A DNA stretch of 23,071 nucleotides from Acinetobacter sp. UBA3106 (GCA_002365595.1 DFAM01000008.1:1-23071); one strand, 5' to 3'; numbered from the stretch's first letter, positions 1 to 7,581 are shown. Program-made: numbers and translations. Notes: generated from the letters alone by a model not told the origin.

Positions 1-1
1 G

Positions 2-610
2 CGTTATTTTGAAGCCGGTATCGATGATCTAACCAAGGCTATGCAGCATAAAGGCTTAACCATTATTTTAGGTGGCCCGATTGGGGTTTATGAAACAGAA
101 GATTATCCATTCTTACAACAAGAAATAGACTTACTCAAAGTACGTTTAGAGAATAATTTACCTACGCTGGGTATCTGTCTAGGTGCTCAACTGATTGCCC
201 ATGCTTTAGGTGCAAAAGTCTATGCAGGTCATGAAAAAGAAATTGGCTGGAGTAAACTCAGTCTTTCCAGTGCTGAAAATAACCCGCTTAACCCTTTAAC
301 GGATACTGCGGTATTACACTGGCATGGCGATACCTTTGATTTGCCTGAACAGGCTGAATTATTGGCCAGTTCAGAAATTTATCCGAATCAGGCTTTTTCA
401 GTCGGTAAGAATATTCTGGCTTTGCAATTCCATATCGAGGTTGCAGCAGACAGCCTGGAAAAATGGTTAATCGGTCATACTTGTGAATTACGTAAAGCCA
501 ATATCAACATCCCTTCTTTACGGGCTGACAATGAAGCATATGCGGCTATCTTAGAAACACAGGCCCAAGCCGTATTACAAAGCTATCTGAAACAGATTGC
601 CGCAATTTAA
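2..610 (+). CDS. Class I glutamine amidotransferase (GMP synthase-like), 5' end missing
   Basis: This is the C-terminal portion of a stand-alone class I glutamine amidotransferase, a family that hydrolyses glutamine to pass ammonia to an acceptor in the cytoplasm. The frame is open to the left edge (reading RYFEAGIDDLTKAM), so the true start lies outside the window and the first internal Met at 41 is not the start. The nucleophile elbow GICLGAQ carries the catalytic Cys (residue 46 counted from that Met), and the LQFHIEV motif holds the catalytic His131 and Glu133, so the triad is complete. The GGP segment near the front is typical of the GMP-synthase-like subgroup. No synthase domain follows, so this is not GuaA. 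The acceptor substrate cannot be deduced. The gene ends at a hairpin shared with the convergent YceI gene. Confidence 0.85.
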   Translation, partial: RYFEAGIDDLTKAMQHKGLTIILGGPIGVYETEDYPFLQQEIDLLKVRLENNLPTLGICLGAQLIAHALGAKVYAGHEKEIGWSKLSLSSAENNPLNPLTDTAVLHWHGDTFDLPEQAELLASSEIYPNQAFSVGKNILALQFHIEVAADSLEKWLIGHTCELRKANINIPSLRADNEAYAAILETQAQAVLQSYLKQIAAI

Positions 611-638
611 TCACACTTTAAAATGAAACTACGGAAAC

Positions 639-668
639 AAAAAAGCACCATCAATGGTGCTTTTTTTT
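639..668. terminator. Bidirectional intrinsic terminator
   Basis: The stem GCACCA (645-650) / TGGTGC (655-660) has a four-base loop and is flanked by A6 on the left and T8 on the right, so it can terminate on both strands. It lies between the convergent amidotransferase and YceI genes. Confidence 0.9.
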
Positions 669-684
669 ATAAGTTCATTCGTAC

Positions 685-1269
685 TTATTTTTTCGCAGGA
701 ACAGATGCTTCAGTGGTGATATTCACAGTAATTTTATCACCCACATTTGGAACATAAGCGCCTATACCAAAGGCTGAACGGTTAAATGAAGTGGTTGCAT
801 TAAAACCAACCGTTTGCAATTTGGTCATTGGATGCACGCCCTGTTTATTTAAAACTGCATCTAGAACTACAGGTTTCGTTACACCTTTCACGGTTAAATC
901 ACCAGTGATTTTGTATTTGTTTTTACCTAAAGCCTGAACTTTAGTGCTTTTAAAAGTAATGTTCGGATATTTCGCAGCATCGAAAAATTCGGCTGTCTTA
1001 ATATGGTCATCCAGTGCTTTTACATTGGTATTGATGCTTGATACTGGAATGTTAACATTTACTGATGAATTGGCAGGTTTTTCATTATCGACATTAATGG
1101 TACCTTGAATGTCAGAAAAGTTGGCAGAAGGTGTAGAAAAACCAAAGTGACTCCAAGAAAAAACTGTTGCGCTATGACCAGGATCAATTTGATAGGCAAC
1201 CGGTTTTGCTACAGATAAAGTCGCCACTGATGCAACCGCCAGACCTAAAGTTATTGCTTTTAAATTCAT
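685..1269 (-). CDS. YceI-family periplasmic lipocalin-like protein
   Basis: A secreted 194-residue protein of the YceI family. Members fold as an elongated lipocalin-like barrel, and some bind long isoprenoids such as polyprenyl chains. The N-terminus is a clear Sec signal peptide with hydrophobic residues 5-20 and a likely cut after Ser-Val-Ala21. The mature protein begins KPVAYQIDPGHS, followed by family hallmarks: FSWSHFGFSTP, the FFDAAKYPNITFKST segment near residues 95-110, and LTVKGVTKPV. Length matches the family (about 190). In E. coli the homologue responds to high pH, and others are linked to envelope stress; the physiological role is generally unclear. The gene is monocistronic: a promoter lies about 70 bp upstream and a shared terminator follows. 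The ribosome site ahead of the ATG is weak. Confidence 0.92.
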   Translation of the reverse strand: MNLKAITLGLAVASVATLSVAKPVAYQIDPGHSATVFSWSHFGFSTPSANFSDIQGTINVDNEKPANSSVNVNIPVSSINTNVKALDDHIKTAEFFDAAKYPNITFKSTKVQALGKNKYKITGDLTVKGVTKPVVLDAVLNKQGVHPMTKLQTVGFNATTSFNRSAFGIGAYVPNVGDKITVNITTEASVPAKK

Positions 1270-1594
1270 GTGTTGTTATCTCGCTTTGGAATGGTTATTA
1301 GTGTATACCTTTCTTATTTTAATTCACTGATACAGATAAGACGATATGTTGCAAGAATAGAACAATCAAGACGTTATTAAGATAAGTTTATGCAACGATA
1401 TCATCTCAATTTTTAATATACTGATAATCCTCATAAATTATTTAAAAATCTAATTTCCAAATTTATATATTTTTAGCCTTTCTATTCATTACTTAATGAT
1501 TTAATACAAAAATATACATTTTATCTTAGTCATTATAAAAGCCTTGAAAACCGAACGACTCATAACAGCTTATTGTAACTTGCTCCAATAATTA
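1270..1594. other. AT-rich intergenic stretch upstream of the YceI gene
   Basis: Apart from the candidate YceI promoter, I see no convincing gene here. Reading frames on both strands are short and lack ribosome binding sites. The stretch is strongly AT-rich, with long A/T runs around 1420-1540. Confidence 0.5.
1341..1369 (-). promoter_or_regulatory. Candidate sigma70 promoter of the YceI gene
   Basis: Read on the minus strand, TTGATT (1364-1369) is followed after 17 bp by TATCGT (1341-1346). Initiation near 1334 would give a leader of about 65 nt before the ATG at 1269. This is a consensus-based call only. Confidence 0.45.
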
Positions 1595-1612
1595 AAGCCC
1601 CAGTTGGGGCTT
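1595..1612 (-). terminator. Hairpin downstream of the 71-residue gene
   Basis: AAGCCCCA (1595-1602) and TGGGGCTT (1605-1612) form a GC-rich stem whose two-base gap would open to a loop of about four. It sits 18 bp after the minus-strand stop codon at 1630. The T-tract on the minus strand is short and interrupted (TTTAATTATT), so it may be a weak terminator. Confidence 0.6.
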
Positions 1613-1629
1613 ATAAAGACAGGTCATCT

Positions 1630-1845
1630 TTATAACTTTTCAACCAGAATTCGGTCTATCTGTTTCATCCCGGTATGCTTTTCATGATTTTTACGGCGAA
1701 TTTTAATCACTTTATCTTCCTGCAAGTCTTGCAATAACAGCTCAACAGCCATCATGCTTTCTAGCGGTAAGTCTTGACCGATCCACTTCTGTTCGCCCGC
1801 ATCCATCAGGACAATTTCATCATTAATCTGATCATAAAGGCTCAT
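1630..1845 (-). CDS. Conserved-looking small protein of unknown function (71 aa)
   Basis: I do not recognise a named family. The frame is open upstream to 1929, but I place the start at the ATG at 1845 because GAGGAAA lies just ahead of it at ideal spacing; the longer version would add 28 residues with no such site. The product begins MSLYDQINDEIVLMDAGEQ and ends KQIDRILVEKL. It has no signal peptide or membrane segment. Its N-terminal half is acidic and its C-terminus basic (KIRRKNHEKH), which suggests a small cytoplasmic protein, perhaps nucleic-acid or protein binding. The segment LPLESMMAVELLLQDLQED is probably helical. The gene is transcribed in the same direction as tkt but is separated from it by a strong terminator, so it is probably its own unit. 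Confidence 0.7.
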   Translation of the reverse strand: MSLYDQINDEIVLMDAGEQKWIGQDLPLESMMAVELLLQDLQEDKVIKIRRKNHEKHTGMKQIDRILVEKL

Positions 1846-1950
1846 ATTTTCCTCACTCTGGCAGCGTACTGCCCTTGATGCTGAATACTTCAATGAATGA
1901 CTAAATTTTAAACCTTCATCTTTAATCATTCGTTGAAATATCGTTATTGT

Positions 1951-1984
1951 AAAAAATAAAAAGACGTCCCTGTACTGGGACGTC
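1951..1984 (-). terminator. Intrinsic terminator of tkt
   Basis: The perfect 8-bp stem GACGTCCC (1963-1970) / GGGACGTC (1977-1984) has a six-base loop. On the minus strand it is followed by TTTTTATTTTTT, a classic intrinsic terminator 26 bp after the tkt stop codon. Confidence 0.93.
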
Positions 1985-2009
1985 CTTTTAAACAGTTAAC
2001 CGAAAGGGA

Positions 2010-3998
2010 TTAAGCTGTAATTTCTTTCACTGCTGCAACCACTGCTTCAGTGGTAATACCGAAGAACTGGAACAGATCTTTTGCAGGTGCAGATTCACCA
2101 TAAGTGGTCATGCCGATCACGCGACCGTCTAGACCAACAAATTTCCACCAGTAATCCACATGCGCCGCTTCTACCGCAACACGTGCACGAATATGAGATG
2201 GAAGAACGGCTTCACGGTAAGCTGCGTCCTGTTTCACAAATTCTTCAGCACATGGCATAGACACTACACGCACGCCTTCAAGCTGTGCATAAGCTTCCAT
2301 TGCCAATGAAACTTCAGAACCAGTCGCAATGATGATTGCTTTCAATTCGCCTTTTTCTTCAGCCAATACATAACCACCTTTTGCTACGTCAGCAATTTGA
2401 GCTGCTGTACGAGTCTGGAATGGCAAGTTTTGACGAGAGAAGATCAACGCTGTTGGACCTTCTGAACGCATTAAAGCAGATTTCCAGGAAATTGCAGCTT
2501 CAACGGTGTCACATGGGCGCCAAGTATTTAAGTTTGGTGTACCGCGTAAAGAGGCAATTTGTTCAACTGGTTGATGTGTAGGACCATCTTCACCCAGACC
2601 GATTGAATCATGGGTATAGACATGAATCACACGTTGTTTCATCAGTGCAGACATACGTACTGCATTACGTGCATATTCCATGAACATCAGGAATGTTGCT
2701 ACGTAAGGAATGAAACCACCATGAAGCGCAACACCGTTGGCAATTGCAGTCATACCAAATTCACGTACGCCATAGTGAACATAGTTACCGGCCGGATTGT
2801 CCTGAATGCCTTGCGCACCTTTCCATAAAGTCAGGTTTGAACCCGCCAAGTCAGCAGAACCGCCAAGCACTTCCGGTAAAGAAGGTACAAGTGCATGTAA
2901 AGTATTCTGGCTTGCTTTACGTGTAGCAATGGTTTCTGCTTTTGCATTTACTTCTGCAATATAAGCATCGGCTTTCGCTACGAAGTCAGCTGGAAGATCA
3001 CCAGAAAGACGGCGTTTTAATTCAGCTGCTTCTGTTGGGTATTTTGCAGCATAGGCAGCAAATACTTCATTCCAAGCAGCTTCAGATTGAGCACCTTTGT
3101 CTTTGGCATCCCAAGCTGCATATACATCTGCAGGAATCACAAATGCTTCGTCACTCCAGCCCAACGCTTCACGGGTTAGAACAATTTCGTCATTACCTAA
3201 CGGCGCACCGTGGCAATCTTCTTTACCTTGTTTGTTTGGTGAACCCAAACCAATCACTGTTTTACAGATAATAAGAGTCGGTTTAGCAGTTTCAGCTTTA
3301 GCCTCTAAAGTTGCAGCACGTAAAGCATCGCTATCGTGACCATCCACTTTAATCACTTGCCAGCCATACGCATGGAAACGTTGTTCTGTATCGTCAGAGA
3401 ACCAGCCTTCTACTTCACCGTCAATTGAGATGCCGTTGTCATCATAGTAAGCAATCAGCTTGCCCAGACCCAAAGTACCCGCCAATGAACATGCTTCATG
3501 AGAAACACCTTCCATTAAGCAACCATCCCCTAAGAAACAGTAAGTGAAATGGTCGACAACCTGAATATCATCTTTGTTGAATTGTGCAGCTAAAGTTTTC
3601 TCAGCAAGTGCAAAACCAACAGCATTGGCAATACCCTGACCCAATGGACCAGTTGTGGTTTCAATACCTGGTGCATAACCCAATTCAGGGTGACCCGGTG
3701 TTTTAGAATGCAACTGACGGAAAGATTTTAAATCTTCAATAGAAAGATCATAACCGGTCAAATGCAATAACGCATATTGCAACATAGAGCCATGGCCGTT
3801 AGACAATACAAAACGGTCACGGTTCGCCCATTGCGGGTTTTGTGGGTTATGATTTAAAAATTCGCGCCAAACGACATCAGCGATGTCTGCCATCCCCATT
3901 GGAGCACCTGGATGTCCTGAATTTGCTTTTTGCACAGCATCCATTGCCAATACACGAATTGCGTTTGCAATACGACGTTCGTTAAGCGGGGTTGTCAT
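2010..3998 (-). CDS. tkt: Transketolase
   Basis: Thiamine-diphosphate enzyme of the non-oxidative pentose phosphate pathway. It moves two-carbon ketol units between sugar phosphates in the cytoplasm, linking glycolytic intermediates to ribose-5-phosphate and erythrose-4-phosphate. The protein is full length at 662 residues. The ThDP/Mg motif starts at GDG (157-159) and ends at DDN (186-188). Active-site residues are visible: His29 and His69 in the N-terminal domain, His103 in TPGHPE, His263, the cofactor-activating Glu413 in VREFGMTAIANG, and His475 in GEDGPTHQPVEQ. The start at MTTPLNERRIANAIR matches family N-termini, although only a weak GGAC precedes it. The gene is monocistronic with its own terminator and diverges from metK across a long AT-rich gap. 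Confidence 0.98.
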   Translation of the reverse strand: MTTPLNERRIANAIRVLAMDAVQKANSGHPGAPMGMADIADVVWREFLNHNPQNPQWANRDRFVLSNGHGSMLQYALLHLTGYDLSIEDLKSFRQLHSKTPGHPELGYAPGIETTTGPLGQGIANAVGFALAEKTLAAQFNKDDIQVVDHFTYCFLGDGCLMEGVSHEACSLAGTLGLGKLIAYYDDNGISIDGEVEGWFSDDTEQRFHAYGWQVIKVDGHDSDALRAATLEAKAETAKPTLIICKTVIGLGSPNKQGKEDCHGAPLGNDEIVLTREALGWSDEAFVIPADVYAAWDAKDKGAQSEAAWNEVFAAYAAKYPTEAAELKRRLSGDLPADFVAKADAYIAEVNAKAETIATRKASQNTLHALVPSLPEVLGGSADLAGSNLTLWKGAQGIQDNPAGNYVHYGVREFGMTAIANGVALHGGFIPYVATFLMFMEYARNAVRMSALMKQRVIHVYTHDSIGLGEDGPTHQPVEQIASLRGTPNLNTWRPCDTVEAAISWKSALMRSEGPTALIFSRQNLPFQTRTAAQIADVAKGGYVLAEEKGELKAIIIATGSEVSLAMEAYAQLEGVRVVSMPCAEEFVKQDAAYREAVLPSHIRARVAVEAAHVDYWWKFVGLDGRVIGMTTYGESAPAKDLFQFFGITTEAVVAAVKEITA

Positions 3999-4061
3999 AG
4001 GTCAGAGTCCAACTAAATCGTTTAAAGAAGATGATGAATAGGAAAATTCAAAGCTGGCTAT

Positions 4062-4090
4062 ATTGTCTTAAAAAAACAGCAAGGGGTAAA
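4062..4090 (-). promoter_or_regulatory. Candidate promoter of tkt
   Basis: On the minus strand, TTTACC (4085-4090) and GACAAT (4062-4067) are 17 bp apart, each matching four of six consensus positions. The predicted leader is about 55 nt. Weak support. Confidence 0.3.
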
Positions 4091-4196
4091 GCCTAATACT
4101 CAACATTTCACTATTTATTCGTGACTAGACATATTTAAATGCAGACAGCGTTCAATTTCACAGCATTTGCAGGTACTTAACTCAAGTGTAAATACC

Positions 4197-4224
4197 TTGA
4201 CTTATTCAATTTAAAACTTATATA
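4197..4224 (+). promoter_or_regulatory. Possible distal promoter pointing toward metK
   Basis: TTGACT (4197-4202) is followed after 16 bp by TATATA (4219-4224). If active it would start RNA near 4231, about 610 nt ahead of metK. Confidence 0.3.
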
Positions 4225-4562
4225 TGACATTTTAACGATTATTCTGCTGCATTTTGGTTATTGAGTAGATCATTCAAAGTTATTCATCTTTCACATAATC
4301 ATTTTTTTCTTGTTCTTTGACAAATTTTCAAGGCGATCTCAAGCTAAATTAAATTTTAACCCTGCCAAGCTATAAAGAAAGGTTTAAAAAGCTAAAAAAT
4401 GAATTAAATTCACTTTAGATTTAACTAAATGAAAATTTTAATACTGGTTAACTTTAACTTTTCCCTCGCCTTTCCTTTATTCAATTTAATTGTATTAAAC
4501 TTTGCGTAGTTCAAAGCTTGTTAAAAAACCTAATGTAAACATTTAATATTTATCATTTTTAA

Positions 4563-4585
4563 ATTTATAAAACACTTTTATAAAT
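4563..4585. repeat. Perfect AT inverted repeat in the metK upstream region
   Basis: ATTTATAAAA (4563-4572), a CAC spacer, then the exact reverse complement TTTTATAAAT (4576-4585). It could be a protein-binding site or simply AT-background. It has no T-tract pattern typical of a terminator. Confidence 0.5.
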
Positions 4586-4743
4586 ATTTAGAATAATTTG
4601 CGGTCAAACCCAGAAATACTTTTCAAGCGTCGATTAAATATTTACTTAACAAAATTCCTGTTTGGCAAAATTGCAATTATCCAGCTCAATTTTGACTACT
4701 TATCAGCTTTTTAGATACGCATATCAATTAAAAAGTCGTTGAA

Positions 4744-4771
4744 TTGAAATAAATTCATCCATTTTTATCGT
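4744..4771 (+). promoter_or_regulatory. Candidate proximal metK promoter
   Basis: TTGAAA (4744-4749) is followed after 16 bp by TATCGT (4766-4771), giving a leader of about 60 nt to the ATG at 4841. Consensus-based call. Confidence 0.4.
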
Positions 4772-4840
4772 CTAGAACTAGTCCAAAAGTCTAACTCGAT
4801 GTAACATATTGCGTCTTTTGAATTAACTGTGATAGGACTT

Positions 4841-6007
4841 ATGCGCGAGTACGCTGTATTTACCTCGGAATCTGTAAGCGAAGGCCATCCAGATAAAATG
4901 GCTGACCAAATCAGTGATGCTATTTTGGATGCAATCTTAAAAGAAGACCCATATGCCAGGGTTGCTTGTGAAACGCTTGTAAAAACAGGTGCTGTAGTAC
5001 TTGCGGGTGAAATCACAACAACGGCTAATGTCGACTTCGAAGCTATTGTGCGTCAAACCGTAAATGGTATTGGTTATCACCATTCTGACCTCGGTTTTGA
5101 TGGTTCAACCTGTGCCGTAATCAACATGATTGGTAAACAGTCTCCTGAAATTGCTCAGGGTGTTGACCGCCAAAAACCTGAAGATCAGGGCGCCGGCGAC
5201 CAAGGCTTAATGTTTGGTTATGCCAGCCGTGAAACTGACGTGTTAATGCCAGCCCCAATTTCATATGCACACCGCTTAATGGAAAAACAGGCTGAGTTAC
5301 GCCGTAATGGTGCGTTACCATGGTTACGTCCAGATGCGAAAAGTCAGGTCACTTTTGCCTATGAAAATGGTATGCCTGTTCGTTTAGATGCAGTGGTTCT
5401 TTCAACTCAACACGATCCTGAAATTTCACAAGCGAATCTTAAAGAAGCTGTGATTGAAGAAATCGTGAAGAAAATCATCCCTGCTGAAATGTTCCATGCA
5501 GACACCAAATTCCACATCAACCCAACCGGGATGTTTGTGATTGGCGGTCCTGTGGGTGACTGTGGTCTAACAGGCCGTAAAATCATTGTAGATACTTACG
5601 GTGGTATGGCTCGTCACGGTGGTGGTGCTTTCTCTGGTAAAGATCCATCAAAAGTGGACCGTTCAGCAGCTTATGCTGGCCGTTATGTTGCGAAAAACAT
5701 TGTTGCTGCTGGTCTGGCAGATAAATGTGAAATCCAGGTATCTTATGCAATCGGTGTTGCAGAGCCAACCTCTATTTCAATCAATACATTTAATACTGCA
5801 AAAGTGCCGGAAGAATTCATTATTCAATTGGTTCGTGAGCACTTTGACTTGCGTCCATATGGCATTACCCGCATGTTGAACCTGATTCAACCGATGTATA
5901 AGCAAACTGCTGCTTATGGTCACTTTGGCCGTGAAGGTTCAGACACTGCATTTACCTGGGAAAAAACAGATAAGGTTAAAGCACTTAAAGCCTCTGCTGG
6001 ACTGTAA
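4841..6007 (+). CDS. metK: S-adenosylmethionine synthase
   Basis: Makes S-adenosylmethionine from methionine and ATP, releasing phosphate and diphosphate; it is a cytoplasmic tetramer and the cell's only obvious methyl-donor synthase. I chose the ATG at 4841 (MREYAVFTSESVSEGHPDK), which gives 388 residues and the family N-terminus; an in-frame GTG 12 bp upstream would add only MIGL. AGGA sits just ahead of the ATG. Signature motifs are intact: the ATP-binding GHPDK (His16, Asp18), GAGDQG (117-122) and the glycine-rich loop starting GGGAFSGKDPSKVD (from residue 260). The gene stands alone, with a strong terminator right after the stop. It supplies SAM for methyltransferases and for radical-SAM enzymes such as BioB, which is encoded about 6 kb downstream. 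Confidence 0.98.
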   Translation: MREYAVFTSESVSEGHPDKMADQISDAILDAILKEDPYARVACETLVKTGAVVLAGEITTTANVDFEAIVRQTVNGIGYHHSDLGFDGSTCAVINMIGKQSPEIAQGVDRQKPEDQGAGDQGLMFGYASRETDVLMPAPISYAHRLMEKQAELRRNGALPWLRPDAKSQVTFAYENGMPVRLDAVVLSTQHDPEISQANLKEAVIEEIVKKIIPAEMFHADTKFHINPTGMFVIGGPVGDCGLTGRKIIVDTYGGMARHGGGAFSGKDPSKVDRSAAYAGRYVAKNIVAAGLADKCEIQVSYAIGVAEPTSISINTFNTAKVPEEFIIQLVREHFDLRPYGITRMLNLIQPMYKQTAAYGHFGREGSDTAFTWEKTDKVKALKASAGL

Positions 6008-6017
6008 TTTTTTCATT

Positions 6018-6045
6018 AAAAAGCCCACATTTGTGGGCTTTTTTA
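6018..6045. terminator. Bidirectional terminator between metK and the zinc-ribbon gene
   Basis: Stem GCCCAC (6023-6028) / GTGGGC (6033-6038), extended by AA/TT pairs, with flanking A5 and T6-8. It lies 10 bp after the metK stop and 13 bp before the stop of the convergent gene. Confidence 0.92.
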
Positions 6046-6057
6046 TATGATCAATCA

Positions 6058-6300
6058 TTATTTGGTTTGTCCTCCCTGCTGTAGAACTTCTAATAATGAC
6101 ATTTGTATAGGGGTTTCCTGATGGTCCTGCAAATAAATATGGACTATTGCAAAAACCATGACTGCTGCTAGGCAGGTTAAAATACAAAAAATCCAGAAAC
6201 CGTAAGGACTTTTTATATTATGTGAACCGCAATTTGTGCATTTTTTTTCGGTTGACTCCACAACCTTGTTACAACAGGCACAATGATATTGATATAACAT
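6058..6300 (-). CDS. Small membrane-anchored zinc-ribbon protein, unknown function (80 aa)
   Basis: I do not recognise a named family, but the layout is clear. Residues 1-27 form a minimal zinc ribbon: Cys7 (with Cys9/Cys10) and the second knuckle Cys21-x2-Cys24-Gly. Residues 33-57 form a single hydrophobic membrane helix (YGFWIFCILTCLAAVMVFAI...), and a short hydrophilic tail follows. With no signal peptide ahead of the ribbon, the zinc domain is probably cytoplasmic. The start is supported by GGGAG seven bases ahead of the ATG. Similar zinc-ribbon-plus-helix microproteins are common in bacteria and mostly uncharacterised. The gene converges on metK and shares its terminator, so it is an independent unit with no functional hint from neighbours. 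Confidence 0.78.
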   Translation of the reverse strand: MLYQYHCACCNKVVESTEKKCTNCGSHNIKSPYGFWIFCILTCLAAVMVFAIVHIYLQDHQETPIQMSLLEVLQQGGQTK

Positions 6301-6610
6301 AGCAATACTCCCACCATTTTTGTTTTTATTTTCTACCCTTTTAACTGATGAACTGGAGTCTCAATAAAATCTTAATCCAGTCTTTTTTTAGATACAAGCC
6401 TATTGATCAACCCGTCAAAACCACCCCAACAAAAATATTTTTAGCTATCACCTAAGGTATTAATTTTTAATGGAAGATACTCTTATCCAGTAACAACACT
6501 CAGAGATATTATTCGTAATACATGGGAAACCCATAACGATTAAATCTGTAGCTTTAAATTTATCTGCGCCCGCCGGCTCTTTTTTTAGTTAAAATAGCAG
6601 TGAATAACTT
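6301..6610. other. Intergenic region between two divergent small genes
   Basis: About 310 bp containing only likely promoter sequence. For the minus-strand zinc-ribbon gene a weak pair TTGTAT/TAAGAT with 17-bp spacing can be read around 6370-6400. For the plus-strand 61-residue gene, TAAAAT (6590-6595) could be a -10 element. A small ATGGG/CCCAT hairpin lies at 6522-6534. I see no gene. Confidence 0.4.
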
Positions 6611-6620
6611 GGAGGATCAA

Positions 6621-6806
6621 ATGGTTCAACTGATTAAAAAAGGCGGCTTACGCGAACGTGCTAACCGCAGTCGTAGCTATCAAGGTTCGGAAAATACTGA
6701 AGCAAGCCTGAAACCTAACCGTTATGTACAGCCACAAAAAAATGAGGAAGTCATAACTACTTCCCCATCTATACCCACGTCTGATGAAACGCCCTCAAAC
6801 AACTAA
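6621..6806 (+). CDS. Small basic hydrophilic protein of unknown function (61 aa)
   Basis: No family is recognised. I choose the ATG at 6621 because a strong GGAGG lies at 6611-6615 with five-base spacing; a GTG at 6600 would place that site inside the coding region. The product starts MVQLIKKGGLRERANRSRSY, with a basic N-terminal half rich in Lys/Arg, and ends in a Ser/Thr/Pro/Asn-rich tail that is probably disordered. There is no signal peptide, membrane helix or cysteine. The strong ribosome site argues that it is translated. Its stop overlaps the stop of the convergent LysE-family gene by 4 bp, so there is no space for a terminator between them. Confidence 0.65.
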   Translation: MVQLIKKGGLRERANRSRSYQGSENTEASLKPNRYVQPQKNEEVITTSPSIPTSDETPSNN

Positions 6807-7441
6807 AGCATGGCAAATGCGTCATACCACAACCAGATGGCAAAAATCAGAAATAATCCGCCTGAAATCATATCAATATAACTGCCAGAACGCTGATAGG
6901 CGGTTTTAATTTTTGGTATGGACAAAATCAGCATCAGTAAAGTAAATACCAAGAAGGTTTGTATTGGAATAATAATCGCCAGCTGGTTTTTTAAATGGCT
7001 GGAAGCTGAAGAACTTAAGGCCAGTGAAAAAACACTGCTGAAATAAATCAGTGTTTTAGGGTTAGAAAGATTGGTAAATAAACCCAGCAAAAAATGGTTT
7101 TTAGAATCAGATACAATGCCTTGTGGATCATGATTCAAACTGGTTTGCTGCTTCAGGGTTTTTAAACCTCCGCTCAACATAGCCCACCCCATACGGGCCA
7201 GAAATAATCCACCTACCAACATTAAAACCTGTTGAATCCACGGAAACTGTTGAATAAGTACAGTAAATCCCATCAGGGTCAGCACTACCCAAACCAGAAT
7301 ACCTACAGAAATACCCAGAATAATCTTGAGCGTATTGGTTCTTGAAGTTGAAGCCGAGCTTTTGGCAATCAGCAAAACATCCGGTCCCGGGCTAAGCTGT
7401 GCAACAAAATGCAGTGCACAAATGGTCAAAAGCAATGACAT
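6803..7441 (-). CDS. LysE/RhtB-family amino acid exporter
   Basis: Inner-membrane exporter of the LysE/RhtB superfamily, which pumps amino acids or related small molecules out of the cell by proton exchange. It has 212 residues, normal for the family. The conserved N-terminal signature SPGPDVLLI (about 17-25) closes the first helix, followed by the small-residue segment SSASTSR and a second helix from KIILGISVGILVWVVL. About six hydrophobic segments can be counted, with a hydrophilic loop (GGLKTLKQQTSLNHD) in the middle. The substrate cannot be named from sequence. The start agrees with family alignment, but no Shine-Dalgarno sequence precedes it: the minus-strand leader reads AAATTTCTCCTATTTCT. 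A TATAAT box lies about 30 bp upstream. Confidence 0.88.
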   Translation of the reverse strand: MSLLLTICALHFVAQLSPGPDVLLIAKSSASTSRTNTLKIILGISVGILVWVVLTLMGFTVLIQQFPWIQQVLMLVGGLFLARMGWAMLSGGLKTLKQQTSLNHDPQGIVSDSKNHFLLGLFTNLSNPKTLIYFSSVFSLALSSSASSHLKNQLAIIIPIQTFLVFTLLMLILSIPKIKTAYQRSGSYIDMISGGLFLIFAIWLWYDAFAML

Positions 7442-7469
7442 AGAAATAGGAGAAATTTTTAAAAGCAGT

Positions 7470-7475
7470 ATTATA
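7470..7475 (-). promoter_or_regulatory. -10 element of the LysE-family gene
   Basis: A perfect TATAAT on the minus strand predicts a start near 7463 and a leader of only about 22 nt. No good -35 match is visible at 16-18 bp. Confidence 0.45.
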
Positions 7476-7537
7476 TCGTTTGTTCAATTTTTTGCATGTA
7501 CCAATTACCGGGTTCTGCCGACAAAAAGTCGAAACAT

Positions 7538-7565
7538 AAAAAAAGCCGAATCATGATTCGGCTTT
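7538..7565 (-). terminator. Intrinsic terminator of fxsA
   Basis: A perfect 24-bp palindrome (7542-7565, half-site AAAGCCGAATCA) is followed on the minus strand by T7. It starts 17 bp after the fxsA stop codon. Confidence 0.92.
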
Positions 7566-7581
7566 CAAAAAGATCAATAAT

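Larger units (their letters stand above)
4091..4743. other. Long AT-rich gap between divergent tkt and metK
   Basis: More than 600 bp with no gene I can support, although the flanking genes are housekeeping genes. It contains a possible distal plus-strand promoter (4197-4224) and a 10-bp inverted repeat (4563-4585). It also holds a 26-codon hydrophobic frame (4429-4509, starting MKILILVNFNFS) that has no ribosome site and is not called. A long regulated metK leader or an sRNA gene is possible, but nothing specific is recognisable. Confidence 0.5.

Noticed and set aside
1846..1929. 28-residue N-terminal extension of the 71-residue gene
   Set aside because: It has no ribosome site, while GAGGAAA sits exactly ahead of the ATG at 1845.
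2336..3339. Several open frames on the plus strand opposite tkt
   Set aside because: They are antisense shadows of a conserved coding sequence, without ribosome sites or recognisable domains.
4429..4509. 26-residue hydrophobic frame in the tkt-metK gap (MKILILVNFNFS...)
   Set aside because: It has no Shine-Dalgarno sequence, and short hydrophobic frames are common by chance in AT-rich DNA.
4829..4840. GTG start for metK giving MIGL ahead of MREYAVF
   Set aside because: The family N-terminus begins at the ATG at 4841 and AGGA precedes that codon, so the extension is not needed.
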